Part shown: positions 7,969 through 17,278 of the stretch, in pieces
Layout: each line of letters opens with the position of its first letter
Numbering within the stretch: position 1 is the stretch's first letter
NCBI RefSeq assembly: GCF_959608125.1
Contig: NZ_CAUHPG010000021.1
Coordinates: forward strand, 1-39,501
Length of the DNA stretch: 39,501 nt
Origin: an uncultured Slackia sp.
GTDB taxonomy: Bacteria > Actinomycetota > Coriobacteriia > Coriobacteriales > Eggerthellaceae
Direction of reading: 5' to 3'
Notes under the pieces: model-generated
Database searches by the model: none
Seen by the model: the letters and a program-made list of their open reading frames with translations, nothing else
Told to the model about the DNA's origin: nothing
Made by a program: the position numbers and the translations under genes

Positions 7969-8817
7969 ATGGATATCGCCGTATTCGACGAGAACGCCGC
8001 ACCGTTTTCGGCCGAAGTCATGCTCGAGGCCGCCGAGACGGACGCGCTCGTCGCCGACGCGCTAGCGCGGCTTGCGCGCATTCTCAAATGCCGCGAAGAC
8101 GCCGTGAGGAAGCGCGCCGCCCAGCTGCTGACCGCGCGCGAAATGGAAACCTATCTGCGCGAAAACGTGACGAACCGCGCAGCCGACAAGACAATCGCCG
8201 AGGTCTGCCCGCCGTTCGTCGGCGCGCCGAAAATCGAGACGATAGGCGATTTCGACGAGCACGAGCCACTGCGCTTCGGCGTCGTCGTGCACCCCGTGCC
8301 CGCGATGGAGCTCGACCTTAAAACCCCCATCGCAGCGCGGCGCAGGAAAAAGGCAGCCGACGAATCGACGAGCGCGCGCTCCGTCGAAGAGGCGCGCGAA
8401 GACTACGTGGCGGAAACGCTGCGTGCACGCTTGAGCGGCATCATTCCCGATGCGCTCTTGCGCGACGCATTGGCCCGCAAGAAAAACGAGTTCATGGCCG
8501 AATTGGCCGAGAAAGGCATCACCTACCGCGAATACCGCATCGCGAACCGCGTGAAGCCCCAAGAGGTGCAAGACGCTCTCTACGACGAGGCCTTCGACGA
8601 GCTTTCGCGCGACATCGCGCTCGACACCGTGTTCATCAGGCAGAAATTAGAAACGACCGCCGACGACGAAGCGGCCGTGCTGGCGAAAGCGGCACCTGGG
8701 CGCGAAGCCTCGTTGCGCGAAGAGCTCGAGGCCACGGGAAAGCTCTGGATGCTCGCGCAGAAAACCCGGCGCGTCGCGGCCCTGCGATGGGCAATGGAGC
8801 ATCTCCTGGAAAAATAA
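7969..8817 (+). CDS. Trigger-factor-like protein lacking the PPIase domain
   Basis: A 282-residue acidic, helical protein. The middle and C-terminal parts resemble trigger factor chaperones: a segment like the end of the ribosome-binding domain (KTIAEVCPPFVGAPKIE, then EPLRFGVVVHPVPAMEL) and a C-terminal arm-like region (IPDALLRDALARKKNEFMAEL, KGITYREY, DELSRDIALDTVF). The FKBP-type PPIase domain expected between them is replaced by a short charged linker (about residues 120-150, rich in R, K, A and E), and the ribosome-docking FRK signature is not seen. The frame is open far upstream, but AGGAGG at 7957-7962 places the start at 7969. It may be a divergent chaperone; the match is to the fold pattern, not a close homologue, so function is uncertain. 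Confidence 0.7.
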   Translation: MDIAVFDENAAPFSAEVMLEAAETDALVADALARLARILKCREDAVRKRAAQLLTAREMETYLRENVTNRAADKTIAEVCPPFVGAPKIETIGDFDEHEPLRFGVVVHPVPAMELDLKTPIAARRRKKAADESTSARSVEEAREDYVAETLRARLSGIIPDALLRDALARKKNEFMAELAEKGITYREYRIANRVKPQEVQDALYDEAFDELSRDIALDTVFIRQKLETTADDEAAVLAKAAPGREASLREELEATGKLWMLAQKTRRVAALRWAMEHLLEK

Positions 8818-8849
8818 CGCCGGCCACGCGCTTGCAAGCGTGGCCGGCG
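8811..8849 (-). terminator. Strong bidirectional terminator between convergent genes
   Basis: Twelve-base perfect arms CGCCGGCCACGC (8818-8829) and GCGTGGCCGGCG (8838-8849) with an 8-base loop. On the minus strand the stem is followed by TTATTTTT, a good U-tract for the DUF47 gene ending at 8899. On the plus strand the stem directly follows the trigger-factor-like stop codon at 8817 but has no T-run. Confidence 0.85.
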
Positions 8850-8898
8850 AACAAAAGCCGAAGCGAATTCGCGAAATACTCCAGGCCGCCGCAACGTC

Positions 8899-9567
8899 CT
8901 AGGCGTATTTCATCATGATGGAACGCATGATATCGGAAGCGCGCTCGCACGTGTCGGCCGTGTTCTCCATGCGCTGGAAAAGCTTGTCCCAGATAAACAC
9001 ATCGACGGCTTCCTCGCGCACATCGCTAAGCGCGGCCGAAGACACCGCGTCCTTGCGAGCGCCCGTATACAGGTCGTGCATGACGGTGAAGAACAGGTCG
9101 TCGGCCTCTTCTTCGACATCGCCCACCTCGACGATAAGCGGCTTGAGCTTTTTCGTGTTCTTGAAATTCTTGAATTCGCAAGCAGCCGCGCGCAGGGCCT
9201 CGCAGCCTTTCAAGAGCAGCTTTGCGAAATCGAGCGCACGAGGGTGCATGCTCTGCACATCGAACATATAGAAGCGCTGGATGGTGGCCTCCATATAATC
9301 GAGGATGTCGTCCATGCTCTGCGTAAGCGAAATGATATCCTCGCGGTCGATCGGCGTGATGAAATCGACGCTCACCGCATCGAAAATGTCGTGGCAGACC
9401 ATATCCGCGGCATGCTCGATTTCATGCGCGCGCTTGATATCGTCCAGGAGCGCTTCGGACGTACGGAAATTCTCGATGATATCGATCAGCAACTCGGCCT
9501 CTCGGCATGCCAAGTCAGCCTGTTTTTCGAACGCTTCGAAATAGTTGAATTTCTGCTTGAGACTCAT
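8899..9567 (-). CDS. DUF47 (PhoU-like) phosphate-transport accessory protein
   Basis: A 222-residue all-helical protein of the DUF47/TIGR00153 family, distantly related to PhoU. Recognisable features are the N-terminal EKQADLACREAELL, the DDIKRAHEIEHAADMVCHDIFDAV segment with conserved E, H and D (EIEHAAD), and ITPIDREDIISLTQSMDDILDYMEAT, the most conserved stretch of the family. It is known to accompany PiT transporters and is thought to modulate their activity. Here it starts 66 bp after the PiT gene on the same strand, with AAAGG before the ATG. It ends the transcript at a strong terminator. Confidence 0.93.
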   Translation of the reverse strand: MSLKQKFNYFEAFEKQADLACREAELLIDIIENFRTSEALLDDIKRAHEIEHAADMVCHDIFDAVSVDFITPIDREDIISLTQSMDDILDYMEATIQRFYMFDVQSMHPRALDFAKLLLKGCEALRAAACEFKNFKNTKKLKPLIVEVGDVEEEADDLFFTVMHDLYTGARKDAVSSAALSDVREEAVDVFIWDKLFQRMENTADTCERASDIMRSIMMKYA

Positions 9568-9632
9568 CGTCGGCCTTTCTCATGTGACAGACAGCGGCGC
9601 TCATGCGCGCCGACGCGCGATGCGGCGCGCAT

Positions 9633-10685
9633 TTATACGAAGAGTAGGAACAGCTCGGCCATCAAGAAACCTATGAGGCCGCATCCGGGGAAGGTAAGCA
9701 CCCAGGTCTTCACCATATCGATGGCGACCTGCCATTTCACGGCGCTTTTGCGCTTGGCGGCGCCGACGCCCATGATAGCCGTCGTTTTCACGTGCGTCGT
9801 AGACACCGGCATGCCGGTGAACGTAGCCACTATGAGGCACAACGTGGCGGAAGCGCTTGCCGCGAAACCCTGGTAGACCTCGAGCTTGACCATATTCATG
9901 GCGACGTTTTTGATGATGCGTTCGCCGCCGATCGCGGTGCCCAGACCCATATTCACGGCGCACAGCACCATGAGCCATACGGGCAAGGCGAGCTGGGCGG
10001 GTTGGCCGAGTCCGGCCGCCAAAGCGATGCCGAGCATGAACACGCTCATGAACTTCTGGCCGTCCTGGGCGCCATGCATGAAGGCGACTCCTGCGCCCGC
10101 GACGATCTGGCCCCAATGAAACACCTGGTTCGCTTTGGCACGCTGCACATTCCGACAGAGCCGCGCGATGACTTTCGCCGTCAACCACCCCATGCCGAAG
10201 CCGAGGAAGGTCGAAAGCAGGATGCCGTAAATGACCTTCATCCATTCGCCCCAGTTAATGGCATCGAAGCTGCCGACTGCAGCGATGGCCGCGCCCGTCA
10301 GGCCAGCGATAAGCGAATGGCTCTGCGACGTAGGTATGCCGAAGAACCACGCTGCGGCGCCCCAGACGATGATGGCCACCATAGCCGCGGCCAAAGCCGC
10401 CAAGGCGGCTTGATTGTCGCCGCCGAAATCGACCATTTTGAAAATGGTGTTGGCGACGGCGCTCGTGAACACCGAGACGACGAGCAATCCTAAAAAGTTG
10501 CAAAGAGCCGCCATGATGATCGCGGGGCGAGGCTTCATGGAGCGCGTGGATACCACGGTCGCGATGGCGTTGGGCGCATCGGTCGCGCCGTTGACGACGA
10601 TGACGGCGACGTTGAGCAGCGTAACGGCAAGCATGAGCGGGTCGGACATAACCCCCGCCATGAAAGTTCCGAATTCGACGGTCAC
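9633..10685 (-). CDS. pit: PiT-family low-affinity inorganic phosphate transporter
   Basis: A 350-residue polytopic membrane protein of the PiT (Pi:H+ or metal-phosphate symporter, SLC20) family. The family signature occurs twice: near the N-terminus as NGATDAPNAIATVVSTRSMKP and in the second half as STTHVKTTAIMGVGAAKR. About ten hydrophobic segments are visible. GIPTSQSHSLIAGLTGAA is the conserved PiT motif in the first repeat. The start is a GTG at 10685 with GGAGG six bases upstream. It is followed by its DUF47 partner and preceded by a metallohydrolase gene only 42 bp away, so all three may share a transcript. The second residue of the usual GAND motif is T here (GATD), a minor variant. 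Confidence 0.95.
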   Translation of the reverse strand: MTVEFGTFMAGVMSDPLMLAVTLLNVAVIVVNGATDAPNAIATVVSTRSMKPRPAIIMAALCNFLGLLVVSVFTSAVANTIFKMVDFGGDNQAALAALAAAMVAIIVWGAAAWFFGIPTSQSHSLIAGLTGAAIAAVGSFDAINWGEWMKVIYGILLSTFLGFGMGWLTAKVIARLCRNVQRAKANQVFHWGQIVAGAGVAFMHGAQDGQKFMSVFMLGIALAAGLGQPAQLALPVWLMVLCAVNMGLGTAIGGERIIKNVAMNMVKLEVYQGFAASASATLCLIVATFTGMPVSTTHVKTTAIMGVGAAKRKSAVKWQVAIDMVKTWVLTFPGCGLIGFLMAELFLLFV

Positions 10686-10727
10686 TTAGATCCTCCGATC
10701 GATTGCGTGCGCCTCGGCGCCGCTCCG

Positions 10728-11408
10728 CTAAAACGCCTCGATGACGCGACGGCGTTCCATGCCGATGGTCGTCAGACCCTCATGGCCGGGATACACGATC
10801 GTCGAGTCGGGCAGGGCGGCGAGCTTATTGCGCAGGCTCGCACGCATTTCGCGGGCGCTGCCGCCCTCGAAATCGACGCGGCCGGTGGCTCCGCGGAACA
10901 ACGTGTCGCCCGAGAAAAGCAGGCTGGGCTTGCCATCGAAGCCGGGAAGATACAGGCAGATGCCGCCCTTGGTGTGGCCGGGAGTATGCAAGACCTTGAA
11001 TTCGAGCGATCCGAGCTTGATCGTATCGCCGTCTTTGACCTTGCGATCGACATGCACGGGAGCCACGGCATCCCAATCGCCGAAATAACCGGGCTGACCG
11101 GATTCGATGATCTTCGAATCGAGCGGATGGGCGATGACCTCGGCGCCCGTGGCCTTCTGCAACGCAGGAAGCGCGACCAGATGGTCGTTGTGGTCATGCG
11201 TGCAAACGATGTATTTCAAATCGAGCCAGCCGAGCGCTTTCAGAATAGCGTCGGCATCGCCTGCGGGATCGACCACCAATGCGGGCGCACCCTCTTCGCG
11301 ACCCGACGAAACGATAAAACAGTTGTTATCCATCATGCCGATGACCAGGATGGACACCGGAACGCAGCCATTGGCGTCGGTGACGACGCGTTTGCAATCC
11401 GCACGCAT
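10728..11408 (-). CDS. Metallo-beta-lactamase-fold hydrolase (glyoxalase II-like)
   Basis: A 226-residue MBL-fold protein. The dinuclear metal motif THxHxDH appears as THDHNDH around residues 70-76, with downstream ligands in LHTPGHTKGG, FSGDTLFRG and the final YPGHEGLTT, the complete set for a glyoxalase-II/persulfide-dioxygenase-type hydrolase. These hydrolyse thioesters or related bonds; the substrate here is unknown. The ATG at 11408 is chosen because AAAGGAAC lies just upstream; the open frame to 11477 adds a basic stretch not expected in the family. It is transcribed towards PiT, 42 bp before it, and lies after the rel terminator. Cytoplasmic, as no signal peptide is seen. Confidence 0.9.
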   Translation of the reverse strand: MRADCKRVVTDANGCVPVSILVIGMMDNNCFIVSSGREEGAPALVVDPAGDADAILKALGWLDLKYIVCTHDHNDHLVALPALQKATGAEVIAHPLDSKIIESGQPGYFGDWDAVAPVHVDRKVKDGDTIKLGSLEFKVLHTPGHTKGGICLYLPGFDGKPSLLFSGDTLFRGATGRVDFEGGSAREMRASLRNKLAALPDSTIVYPGHEGLTTIGMERRRVIEAF

Positions 11409-11495
11409 CAATAGTTCCTTTCGATTCCGCCCGCGACATTCCGCCGACGGGCCCTTACGCGAAAAAACACCGCGCAAGCGGACCCCTTCGCGCCA

Positions 11496-11525
11496 AAGGT
11501 CCCGAGCCCGAAAGCGCGGGACCTT
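11496..11525 (-). terminator. Terminator-like stem-loop after rel
   Basis: AAGGTCCCG (11496-11504) pairs perfectly with CGGGACCTT (11517-11525), with a 12-base loop. It begins 10 bp past the rel stop. On the minus strand the stem is followed by a short TTT only, so efficiency may be modest. Confidence 0.65.
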
Positions 11526-11534
11526 CCCCCTGTT

Positions 11535-13901
11535 CTATTTCCTTCGATGCACCGCATCGCCCGGAAGCATGCGGCGAGCATCGAACACGCCGTCGATCTT
11601 GCGCAACGACTCGAGAATGTTCTCGATGTTGGAAACCTGCGACACCTGGAACAAATATCTCATTTCCACGATGCCGTCCGAATGGCTTGCCGTATTCGAG
11701 GTGAGCACGTTGACGCCCGTGTCCGACAACGTGTTGATGATATCACGCAAAAGGTTCATACGGTCGAGCGCTTCAATGAACACCTCAACCTGATACGAAC
11801 TTGTATTCTCTGCAGTCGCCTCCCACGAAACGCCGATGAGGCGCCCTTGGTCGCGCATGAAGTCTTTCGCATTGGGGCAATCGGCGCGATGCACCGAAAC
11901 GCCGCGGCCGCGGGTGACGAAGCCGATGATCTTATCGCCCGGAACCGGATTACAACAACGCGACAGGCGCACGGGGGCGCTGTCGAGACCCGCCACGACC
12001 ACGCCGTTGGACGAATGGGCGCGACGCGGCAGAGGACGCTTGACCGACGTTATCATCGGGGGCATGACGCCGCTGCTCATCATAGGGATGGTCGGCGTAT
12101 CGTCGACAGGCTCGGGATGCAAAATCTTGAGCAGGCGATTCGCCACATGCAGCACGGTCTCCTTGCCCGCTCCGATGGCGACCAGCATGTCCTCGACGTC
12201 TTTGTAGCCCATCTGCTCGGCAACCTGCTTCTGCGCGCGGACCGACGACGTGGAACCCAGGCCCAGGCCGTGCTTCTTCATTTCGCGGCCGAGCTTCTCG
12301 CGGCCCATGATCAGATCGTCGCTGCGGCTGACCTTGGAGAAATAGCTGCGGATCTTGCTACGCGCCGAAGGCGTCTTGACCATCTTGATCCAGTCGCGCG
12401 AGGGCGTGGCGCTTTTCTGCGTGAGGATTTCCACGCGATCGCCCATCTGCAGCTCGTAGGACAACGGCACGATTGCTCCGTTGACCTTCGCTCCGACGCA
12501 GTGGTTGCCCACTTCGGAATGCACGTTGTAGGCGAAATCGACCGGCGTCGAGCCGCTACGCAGGCTCATCACTTCGCCGGCGGGCGTGAACACGAACACC
12601 TCGGTCGGCGCGAGGTCGACTTTGAGCTCGCTGAGGAATTCGCGAGAGTCCTTGGTTTCTTCCTGCCAATCGACCATCTGCCTCAACCAGGCGATCTGTC
12701 GGTCGAAGGCGGCGTCGGCCTTGCTTCCCTTCTCTTTATAGCGCCAATGCGCGGCCACGCCGTATTCGCTCATGCGATGCATTTCCTCGGTACGGATCTG
12801 CACCTCGAGCGGGCGGCCCGACGGGCCGATCACCGTGGTGTGGAGGCTCTGGTACATATTGAGCTTGGGCATGGCGATGTAGTCTTTGAATCGGCCGGGC
12901 ATCGGATGCCACAGCGAATGAACCGCGCCAAGCACCGAATAGCAGTCTTTCACCGTCTTCACGATGACGCGCACGGCGATCAGGTCGTAAATCTCGGAGA
13001 AGCCTTTTCCACGCTTGGTCATCTTCTGATAGATGGAATACAGATGCTTGGGGCGGCCGGCGATATGGCCTTTGATTCCCACCTTGTCGAGCTCGCCCGT
13101 CAAAAGGTCGATCACGTCGGCCAAGTAGCGCTCGCGCTCCATGCGGCTTTCGGCGACCATGCGGCTGATCTGACCGAACTTGACCGGGTCGAGATAATAG
13201 AACGAAAGGTCCTCGAGCTCCCACTTGATCGAACCGATACCCAGACGATGCGCGATGGGCGCATAGATTTCAAGCGTTTCACGCGCCTTGAAGATGCGGC
13301 GGTCTTCCCTGAGGGCCGACAGCGTGCGCATGTTATGAAGCCTGTCGGCAAGCTTGATCACGATGACGCGGATGTCTTTGCTCATAGCGACGAACATCTT
13401 GCGGATCGTGGCGGCCTGCTCGTCGGTCAGGCTCTCCACCTCGATGCGCGTGATTTTGGTGACGCCTTGCACGAGCTGGGCGACCTGCGGGTTGAACAGG
13501 TCGGACACCTGCTCGACCGTCGTCGGGGTGTCTTCCACGGTATCGTGAAGAAGGGCGGCGCACAGCGTGTCGACGTCCATGCGCAGGTCGGTCAGAATCA
13601 GCGCCACCTCGATGGGGTGCGCGACGAAAGGCTCGCCGCTTTTGCGCTTCTGACCAGCATGAACCTCTGAAGCGAAGCGATACGCCTTCTCGAGCATCGC
13701 GCAGTCTTCCTCGGACAAATAGCCCGAAGCTATTCTTTTCAGCTTCGCGAAGCGCATCTCGGGCGACTTCGCCTCGGACGGATTGGCCGAAGGAGCGATG
13801 CCTCCGTCGAAAAAATCGCCGATAGGCTCGCCGACGGCGTTGGCGAGCATCGGCTCGACCTGCATGGCATCGCGGCCTTCCACCTTCGCATCATCGGACA
13901 T
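11535..13901 (-). CDS. relA: Bifunctional (p)ppGpp synthetase/hydrolase Rel
   Basis: A 788-residue long RelA/SpoT homologue controlling the stringent response. Domains in order: an unusual N-terminal extension of about 50 residues; an HD hydrolase domain with intact ligands (His81, His95, His119-Asp120 in LLHDTVEDT); the synthetase domain with YDLIAVRVIV and the GRFKDYIAMPK loop, where RFKD is the RXKD form typical of bifunctional enzymes; TGS (VFVFTPAGEVMSLRSGSTPVDFAYNVHSEVG); a zinc-finger/helical region containing RLSRCCNPVPGD; and a C-terminal ACT domain (YQVEVFIEALDRMNLLRDIINTLS). The start ATG at 13901 lies inside the end of the recJ fusion gene (11-bp overlap) with GGGGAAGGGG upstream, so the two are co-transcribed and probably translationally coupled. 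Confidence 0.97.
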   Translation of the reverse strand: MSDDAKVEGRDAMQVEPMLANAVGEPIGDFFDGGIAPSANPSEAKSPEMRFAKLKRIASGYLSEEDCAMLEKAYRFASEVHAGQKRKSGEPFVAHPIEVALILTDLRMDVDTLCAALLHDTVEDTPTTVEQVSDLFNPQVAQLVQGVTKITRIEVESLTDEQAATIRKMFVAMSKDIRVIVIKLADRLHNMRTLSALREDRRIFKARETLEIYAPIAHRLGIGSIKWELEDLSFYYLDPVKFGQISRMVAESRMERERYLADVIDLLTGELDKVGIKGHIAGRPKHLYSIYQKMTKRGKGFSEIYDLIAVRVIVKTVKDCYSVLGAVHSLWHPMPGRFKDYIAMPKLNMYQSLHTTVIGPSGRPLEVQIRTEEMHRMSEYGVAAHWRYKEKGSKADAAFDRQIAWLRQMVDWQEETKDSREFLSELKVDLAPTEVFVFTPAGEVMSLRSGSTPVDFAYNVHSEVGNHCVGAKVNGAIVPLSYELQMGDRVEILTQKSATPSRDWIKMVKTPSARSKIRSYFSKVSRSDDLIMGREKLGREMKKHGLGLGSTSSVRAQKQVAEQMGYKDVEDMLVAIGAGKETVLHVANRLLKILHPEPVDDTPTIPMMSSGVMPPMITSVKRPLPRRAHSSNGVVVAGLDSAPVRLSRCCNPVPGDKIIGFVTRGRGVSVHRADCPNAKDFMRDQGRLIGVSWEATAENTSSYQVEVFIEALDRMNLLRDIINTLSDTGVNVLTSNTASHSDGIVEMRYLFQVSQVSNIENILESLRKIDGVFDARRMLPGDAVHRRK

Positions 13902-16900
13902 GGCTATCCCCTTCCCCCGAAACGCCTTCCGGCGCGATCGGCCTGATGATCCTTTCGCGCAGAACAGACGCCGGCGTGCGCATCACCCATTCGGTGAAGC
14001 GAGCGAACGATTCCGACTCGTCGAGACCTTCGCGATAGCGAACGCTGTCGGTCAGCTCGACCTTGCCCCCGAAAGCGCACACGTGCACCTCGCGGGACGG
14101 CCCGCCCTGCATCGAGGACGTGCGTGTGCGCACGAGCCCGAGCTCTTCGAACACCGCCATGCCGCTGGCGCACACATCGGGCGTCACCGAGAAGCGCGGC
14201 GTGCGGGCGTTGCAGACGCGAGCAAGTTCTTCGTCGGACATTGTAAAGAAAATATCCTCGTCGCGCACGGTTTCGGGCCGCGCAGACGCACGCGATTCGG
14301 CTTCGCGCTGCAAGCAGCGCAGTTCGCGATACACCTGGCCCAAGGCGTCATGCTCGGGCGCCGCCTGGCGCAAGACGTCTTGATTGGCCGCCGCATCGCG
14401 GCTTCCGAACAGCAGGTGTATGCATGCATCCTGCCCGTTGCGGCCTGCGCGGCCGCTCATCTGGTTGAATTCAACCTCGGAAAACGGCATGCCGTACAGC
14501 ACGACGTGACGTACATCGGGAATATCGACGCCTTCGCCGAATGCGGACGTGCACACGAGCACGCGCAAGACGTTCTCCCTGAACAAACGCTCGATGCGCG
14601 TTCGCTCGTCGCGCGAGAGGCCCGCGTTATAGAAGCCGATCTGCATGGCGACCTGGGGAACCATACGACGCAGGCTGCGCGTCAGGTCGACCGACCCCAT
14701 GCGCGAATTCACATACACGATGGTTTTTTCTCCCGATGCGACGATCGACGCCAGATAGCTGTCCTTATCGCGCAGGCTGCGACGGTCGTCCACCTGCAGA
14801 TTGCCGCGGTCGGCTCCGTCGTAGACCACTTCCTCGATGCCGAGCACGTCGGCGATATGCGACGCCGCTTCATCGGGAGCGGTCGCAGTGGCCGCCAGCA
14901 CGACAGGGCCGCCCATCAAGGCCGCGATATCGCGCAAGCGGTCATACGCCTCGCGTTTACCCGAACCGGCCTGAGCCATATGGTGCGCTTCGTCAACCGC
15001 GAGAAATCCGATTCGACCGCACGCCGCGACGTCGCCCGCATGCCACGCCAGATATTCGGGCGTGGTAAGCAGCACGTCGACCGATCCGTCGGCAAGACCG
15101 CCGTACACCTCGACGCGCTCGTCGAAAGAAGTCTCTCCCGTCAGAACGGCAGCCGTCAGACCGAAGTTCGAAAGCAACGTAGACAGATGGTAGGCCTGAT
15201 CGGAAATGAGCGCGCGCAGCGGATACACGAACACGCTGACGAGCCCGGCAGCCAAAGCGCAGCGAACAGCATGCACGTGGAAGACGAGCGACTTGCCCCT
15301 GCCGGTTCCCATGACCGCAAGCGTATTCTTCCCCTCGGCGAGGCAATCGAGCGCACGACGCTGCGCCTCATGCAGCGACCCATCGCCGATCACGGCGCCG
15401 ACCAGGGCATCCGCCAATTCTGCGGGGTTGTCGGCCGCAAGGCGCTCCCAACGCTCGCGTCGCTCGCGCTTCTGGGCTTCGCAGCAGCACGGACCGTCAG
15501 AGCACGGCTCTCTGTCTTCGCAGCACAAATCGTCGATGAACTCCATATCCTCGACGGGCAGGCACGCCTTCAACGCCGGGCAGGCGCTTGCGGGCTCGAC
15601 CACGTCGAGCATGCACTTCACCGTGCGGCGGCCGCGCCATTCGTCGACCTGGACCTGGAACGCCGCATCGACCACGCTGCCGCACGCCATGAATTCCCCG
15701 ATGCCGTCGCAGTGAAACATGATGGCGTCGACCGACGACGCGCCGTCGGTGAGCGTGCAGGCCAAGTGGTTCTTGCCGGCGCCTACCGCTCGGCAATTCG
15801 ACAGACGGATGTTGCGCGCAAGATAGCGCGGCGTGAGGTTTTCCTGGCCGAACGGAGCCAGGCTCGAGAGGGCATCGACGCTTTCGAGCGTCAATTCGCC
15901 CAGATCGACCAGCGAATCAACTTCGATAAGCGGATGGAAGCTATCCTCGGGCAGCGTATCCATATAAGCGCAGAGGCGCTCGGTGAATTCAGGCAGCTTG
16001 TCGGCGGGAAGCGTTACGCCCACGGCGGCTTCGTGGCCGCCGAAGCGCGTGAGGATATCGGATGTCGATTCGACCGCCTTGAACAGGTTCACCCTGCCCA
16101 CGCTTCGGCCCGATCCCCGGGCTTCGCCATCTTCGATCGTGAACAGCAAGGAGGGAACGCCGTATGCGTTCACCAGGCGCGATGCAACGATTCCCTTCAC
16201 GCCTTCATGCCAGCCTTCGCCCGCCACGACGAGCGCGCGCTGACCCGTGTAGATTTCATCGGCCTTGCCCTTGGCCTCTTCGGCCAAGTCGGCCTCGATC
16301 GCGCGGCGGGCATCGTTGACCAGGTCGAGCTCTCCCGCCTTGATCTGAGCCGTCTCGAAATCGTCGGCCATCAGCAGTTCGAGAGCCAAATCGGCATTGC
16401 CCATGCGACCTGCCGCATTAAGACGAGGAATGAGCGAGAACGACAGATTGGTGGATGAAAGCGGCTTGCCGGCAACATTGCATACCCCGATGAGCGCCGC
16501 GATGCAGGGGCGCGGATTCGCATTCATGCGAGCGATGCCGTCGGCGACGAGCGCGCGGTTCTCGCCGCGCAACGGCATGAGGTCGGCCACCGTGCCCAGC
16601 GTGGCGAAATCGGTGTATTCGCGCCACAGATGCGGCTGACCCAGACGGCCGCCGAGCGCCTGCACCATCTTGAGCGCCACGCCTACGCCCGCCAGGATGG
16701 AGCTTTCGCACGCGGAATCGCATTTGGGATCGGCCACGGGAACGCCTTCGGGCACCGCAGCGCCCGGCTCGTGATGGTCGGTGACCACCACGTCGATGCC
16801 GTCAGCCAGAACCGCATTCACTTCGTCTCTGCACGAAATGCCGCAGTCCACCGTGACGATCAACGAAGGATCGTGGCTTTCCGCACGCGCGATCGAAGCG

Positions 16901-17274
16901 GCCGTGAGGCCGTATCCTTCTTCGAAACGCTTCGGAATGAGCGGAACCGCATCGGCGCCGAGCGCACGCAATCCGCGCGTGAGCACCGTCGTCGCCGAAA
17001 TGCCATCCAGGTCGAAGTCGCCGAACACAAGGATGCGACGGCCGTCGCGGATGGCCGCCTCGATACGGTCGGCCGCCTCTTTCATATCGGGGATCTCGTA
17101 GGGATTGCGCCAGTCTCGTTCCAGGTCGGGAGTGAGAAACGCCCGTGCCTCCTCGACGCTCGAAACGCCATGGGCCGCCATAGTGCGTGCGACGAACCGC
17201 GGGAGCCCGAACTCTTGCTGAAAAGTCGATACAAGCGCCGGATCAGCCGACGCTACATGGAATTGCGCTGCCAT
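13891..17274 (-). CDS. recJ: RecJ exonuclease fused to a RecQ-like DEAH helicase
   Basis: A 1127-residue two-enzyme protein. Residues 1-560 are RecJ, the 5'-3' single-strand exonuclease: GDFDLDG at 85-91, Asp143 in TVDCGIS, DHH at 166-168, DHHA1 motif FGGHEAAVG at 411-419, and an OB-fold to about 560. Residues 565-598 form a linker with eight cysteines. From about 620 a superfamily-2 helicase of RecQ type follows: Walker A MGTGRGKS at 655-662, DEAH at 761-764, TATA near 796-799, and motif VI MSGRAGRNG at 939-947. RecQ and RecJ cooperate in end resection, so the fusion puts unwinding and degradation in one chain. Normal RecJ is about 570 residues. The start at 17274 has no clear Shine-Dalgarno. 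The gene overlaps rel. Confidence 0.93.
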   Translation of the reverse strand: MAAQFHVASADPALVSTFQQEFGLPRFVARTMAAHGVSSVEEARAFLTPDLERDWRNPYEIPDMKEAADRIEAAIRDGRRILVFGDFDLDGISATTVLTRGLRALGADAVPLIPKRFEEGYGLTAASIARAESHDPSLIVTVDCGISCRDEVNAVLADGIDVVVTDHHEPGAAVPEGVPVADPKCDSACESSILAGVGVALKMVQALGGRLGQPHLWREYTDFATLGTVADLMPLRGENRALVADGIARMNANPRPCIAALIGVCNVAGKPLSSTNLSFSLIPRLNAAGRMGNADLALELLMADDFETAQIKAGELDLVNDARRAIEADLAEEAKGKADEIYTGQRALVVAGEGWHEGVKGIVASRLVNAYGVPSLLFTIEDGEARGSGRSVGRVNLFKAVESTSDILTRFGGHEAAVGVTLPADKLPEFTERLCAYMDTLPEDSFHPLIEVDSLVDLGELTLESVDALSSLAPFGQENLTPRYLARNIRLSNCRAVGAGKNHLACTLTDGASSVDAIMFHCDGIGEFMACGSVVDAAFQVQVDEWRGRRTVKCMLDVVEPASACPALKACLPVEDMEFIDDLCCEDREPCSDGPCCCEAQKRERRERWERLAADNPAELADALVGAVIGDGSLHEAQRRALDCLAEGKNTLAVMGTGRGKSLVFHVHAVRCALAAGLVSVFVYPLRALISDQAYHLSTLLSNFGLTAAVLTGETSFDERVEVYGGLADGSVDVLLTTPEYLAWHAGDVAACGRIGFLAVDEAHHMAQAGSGKREAYDRLRDIAALMGGPVVLAATATAPDEAASHIADVLGIEEVVYDGADRGNLQVDDRRSLRDKDSYLASIVASGEKTIVYVNSRMGSVDLTRSLRRMVPQVAMQIGFYNAGLSRDERTRIERLFRENVLRVLVCTSAFGEGVDIPDVRHVVLYGMPFSEVEFNQMSGRAGRNGQDACIHLLFGSRDAAANQDVLRQAAPEHDALGQVYRELRCLQREAESRASARPETVRDEDIFFTMSDEELARVCNARTPRFSVTPDVCASGMAVFEELGLVRTRTSSMQGGPSREVHVCAFGGKVELTDSVRYREGLDESESFARFTEWVMRTPASVLRERIIRPIAPEGVSGEGDSHVR

Positions 17275-17278
17275 AATG

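Noticed and set aside
13783..16458. Long + strand open frame (891 codons) opposite the recJ-recQ fusion
   Set aside because: Antisense shadow with H/R/A-rich composition and no motif.
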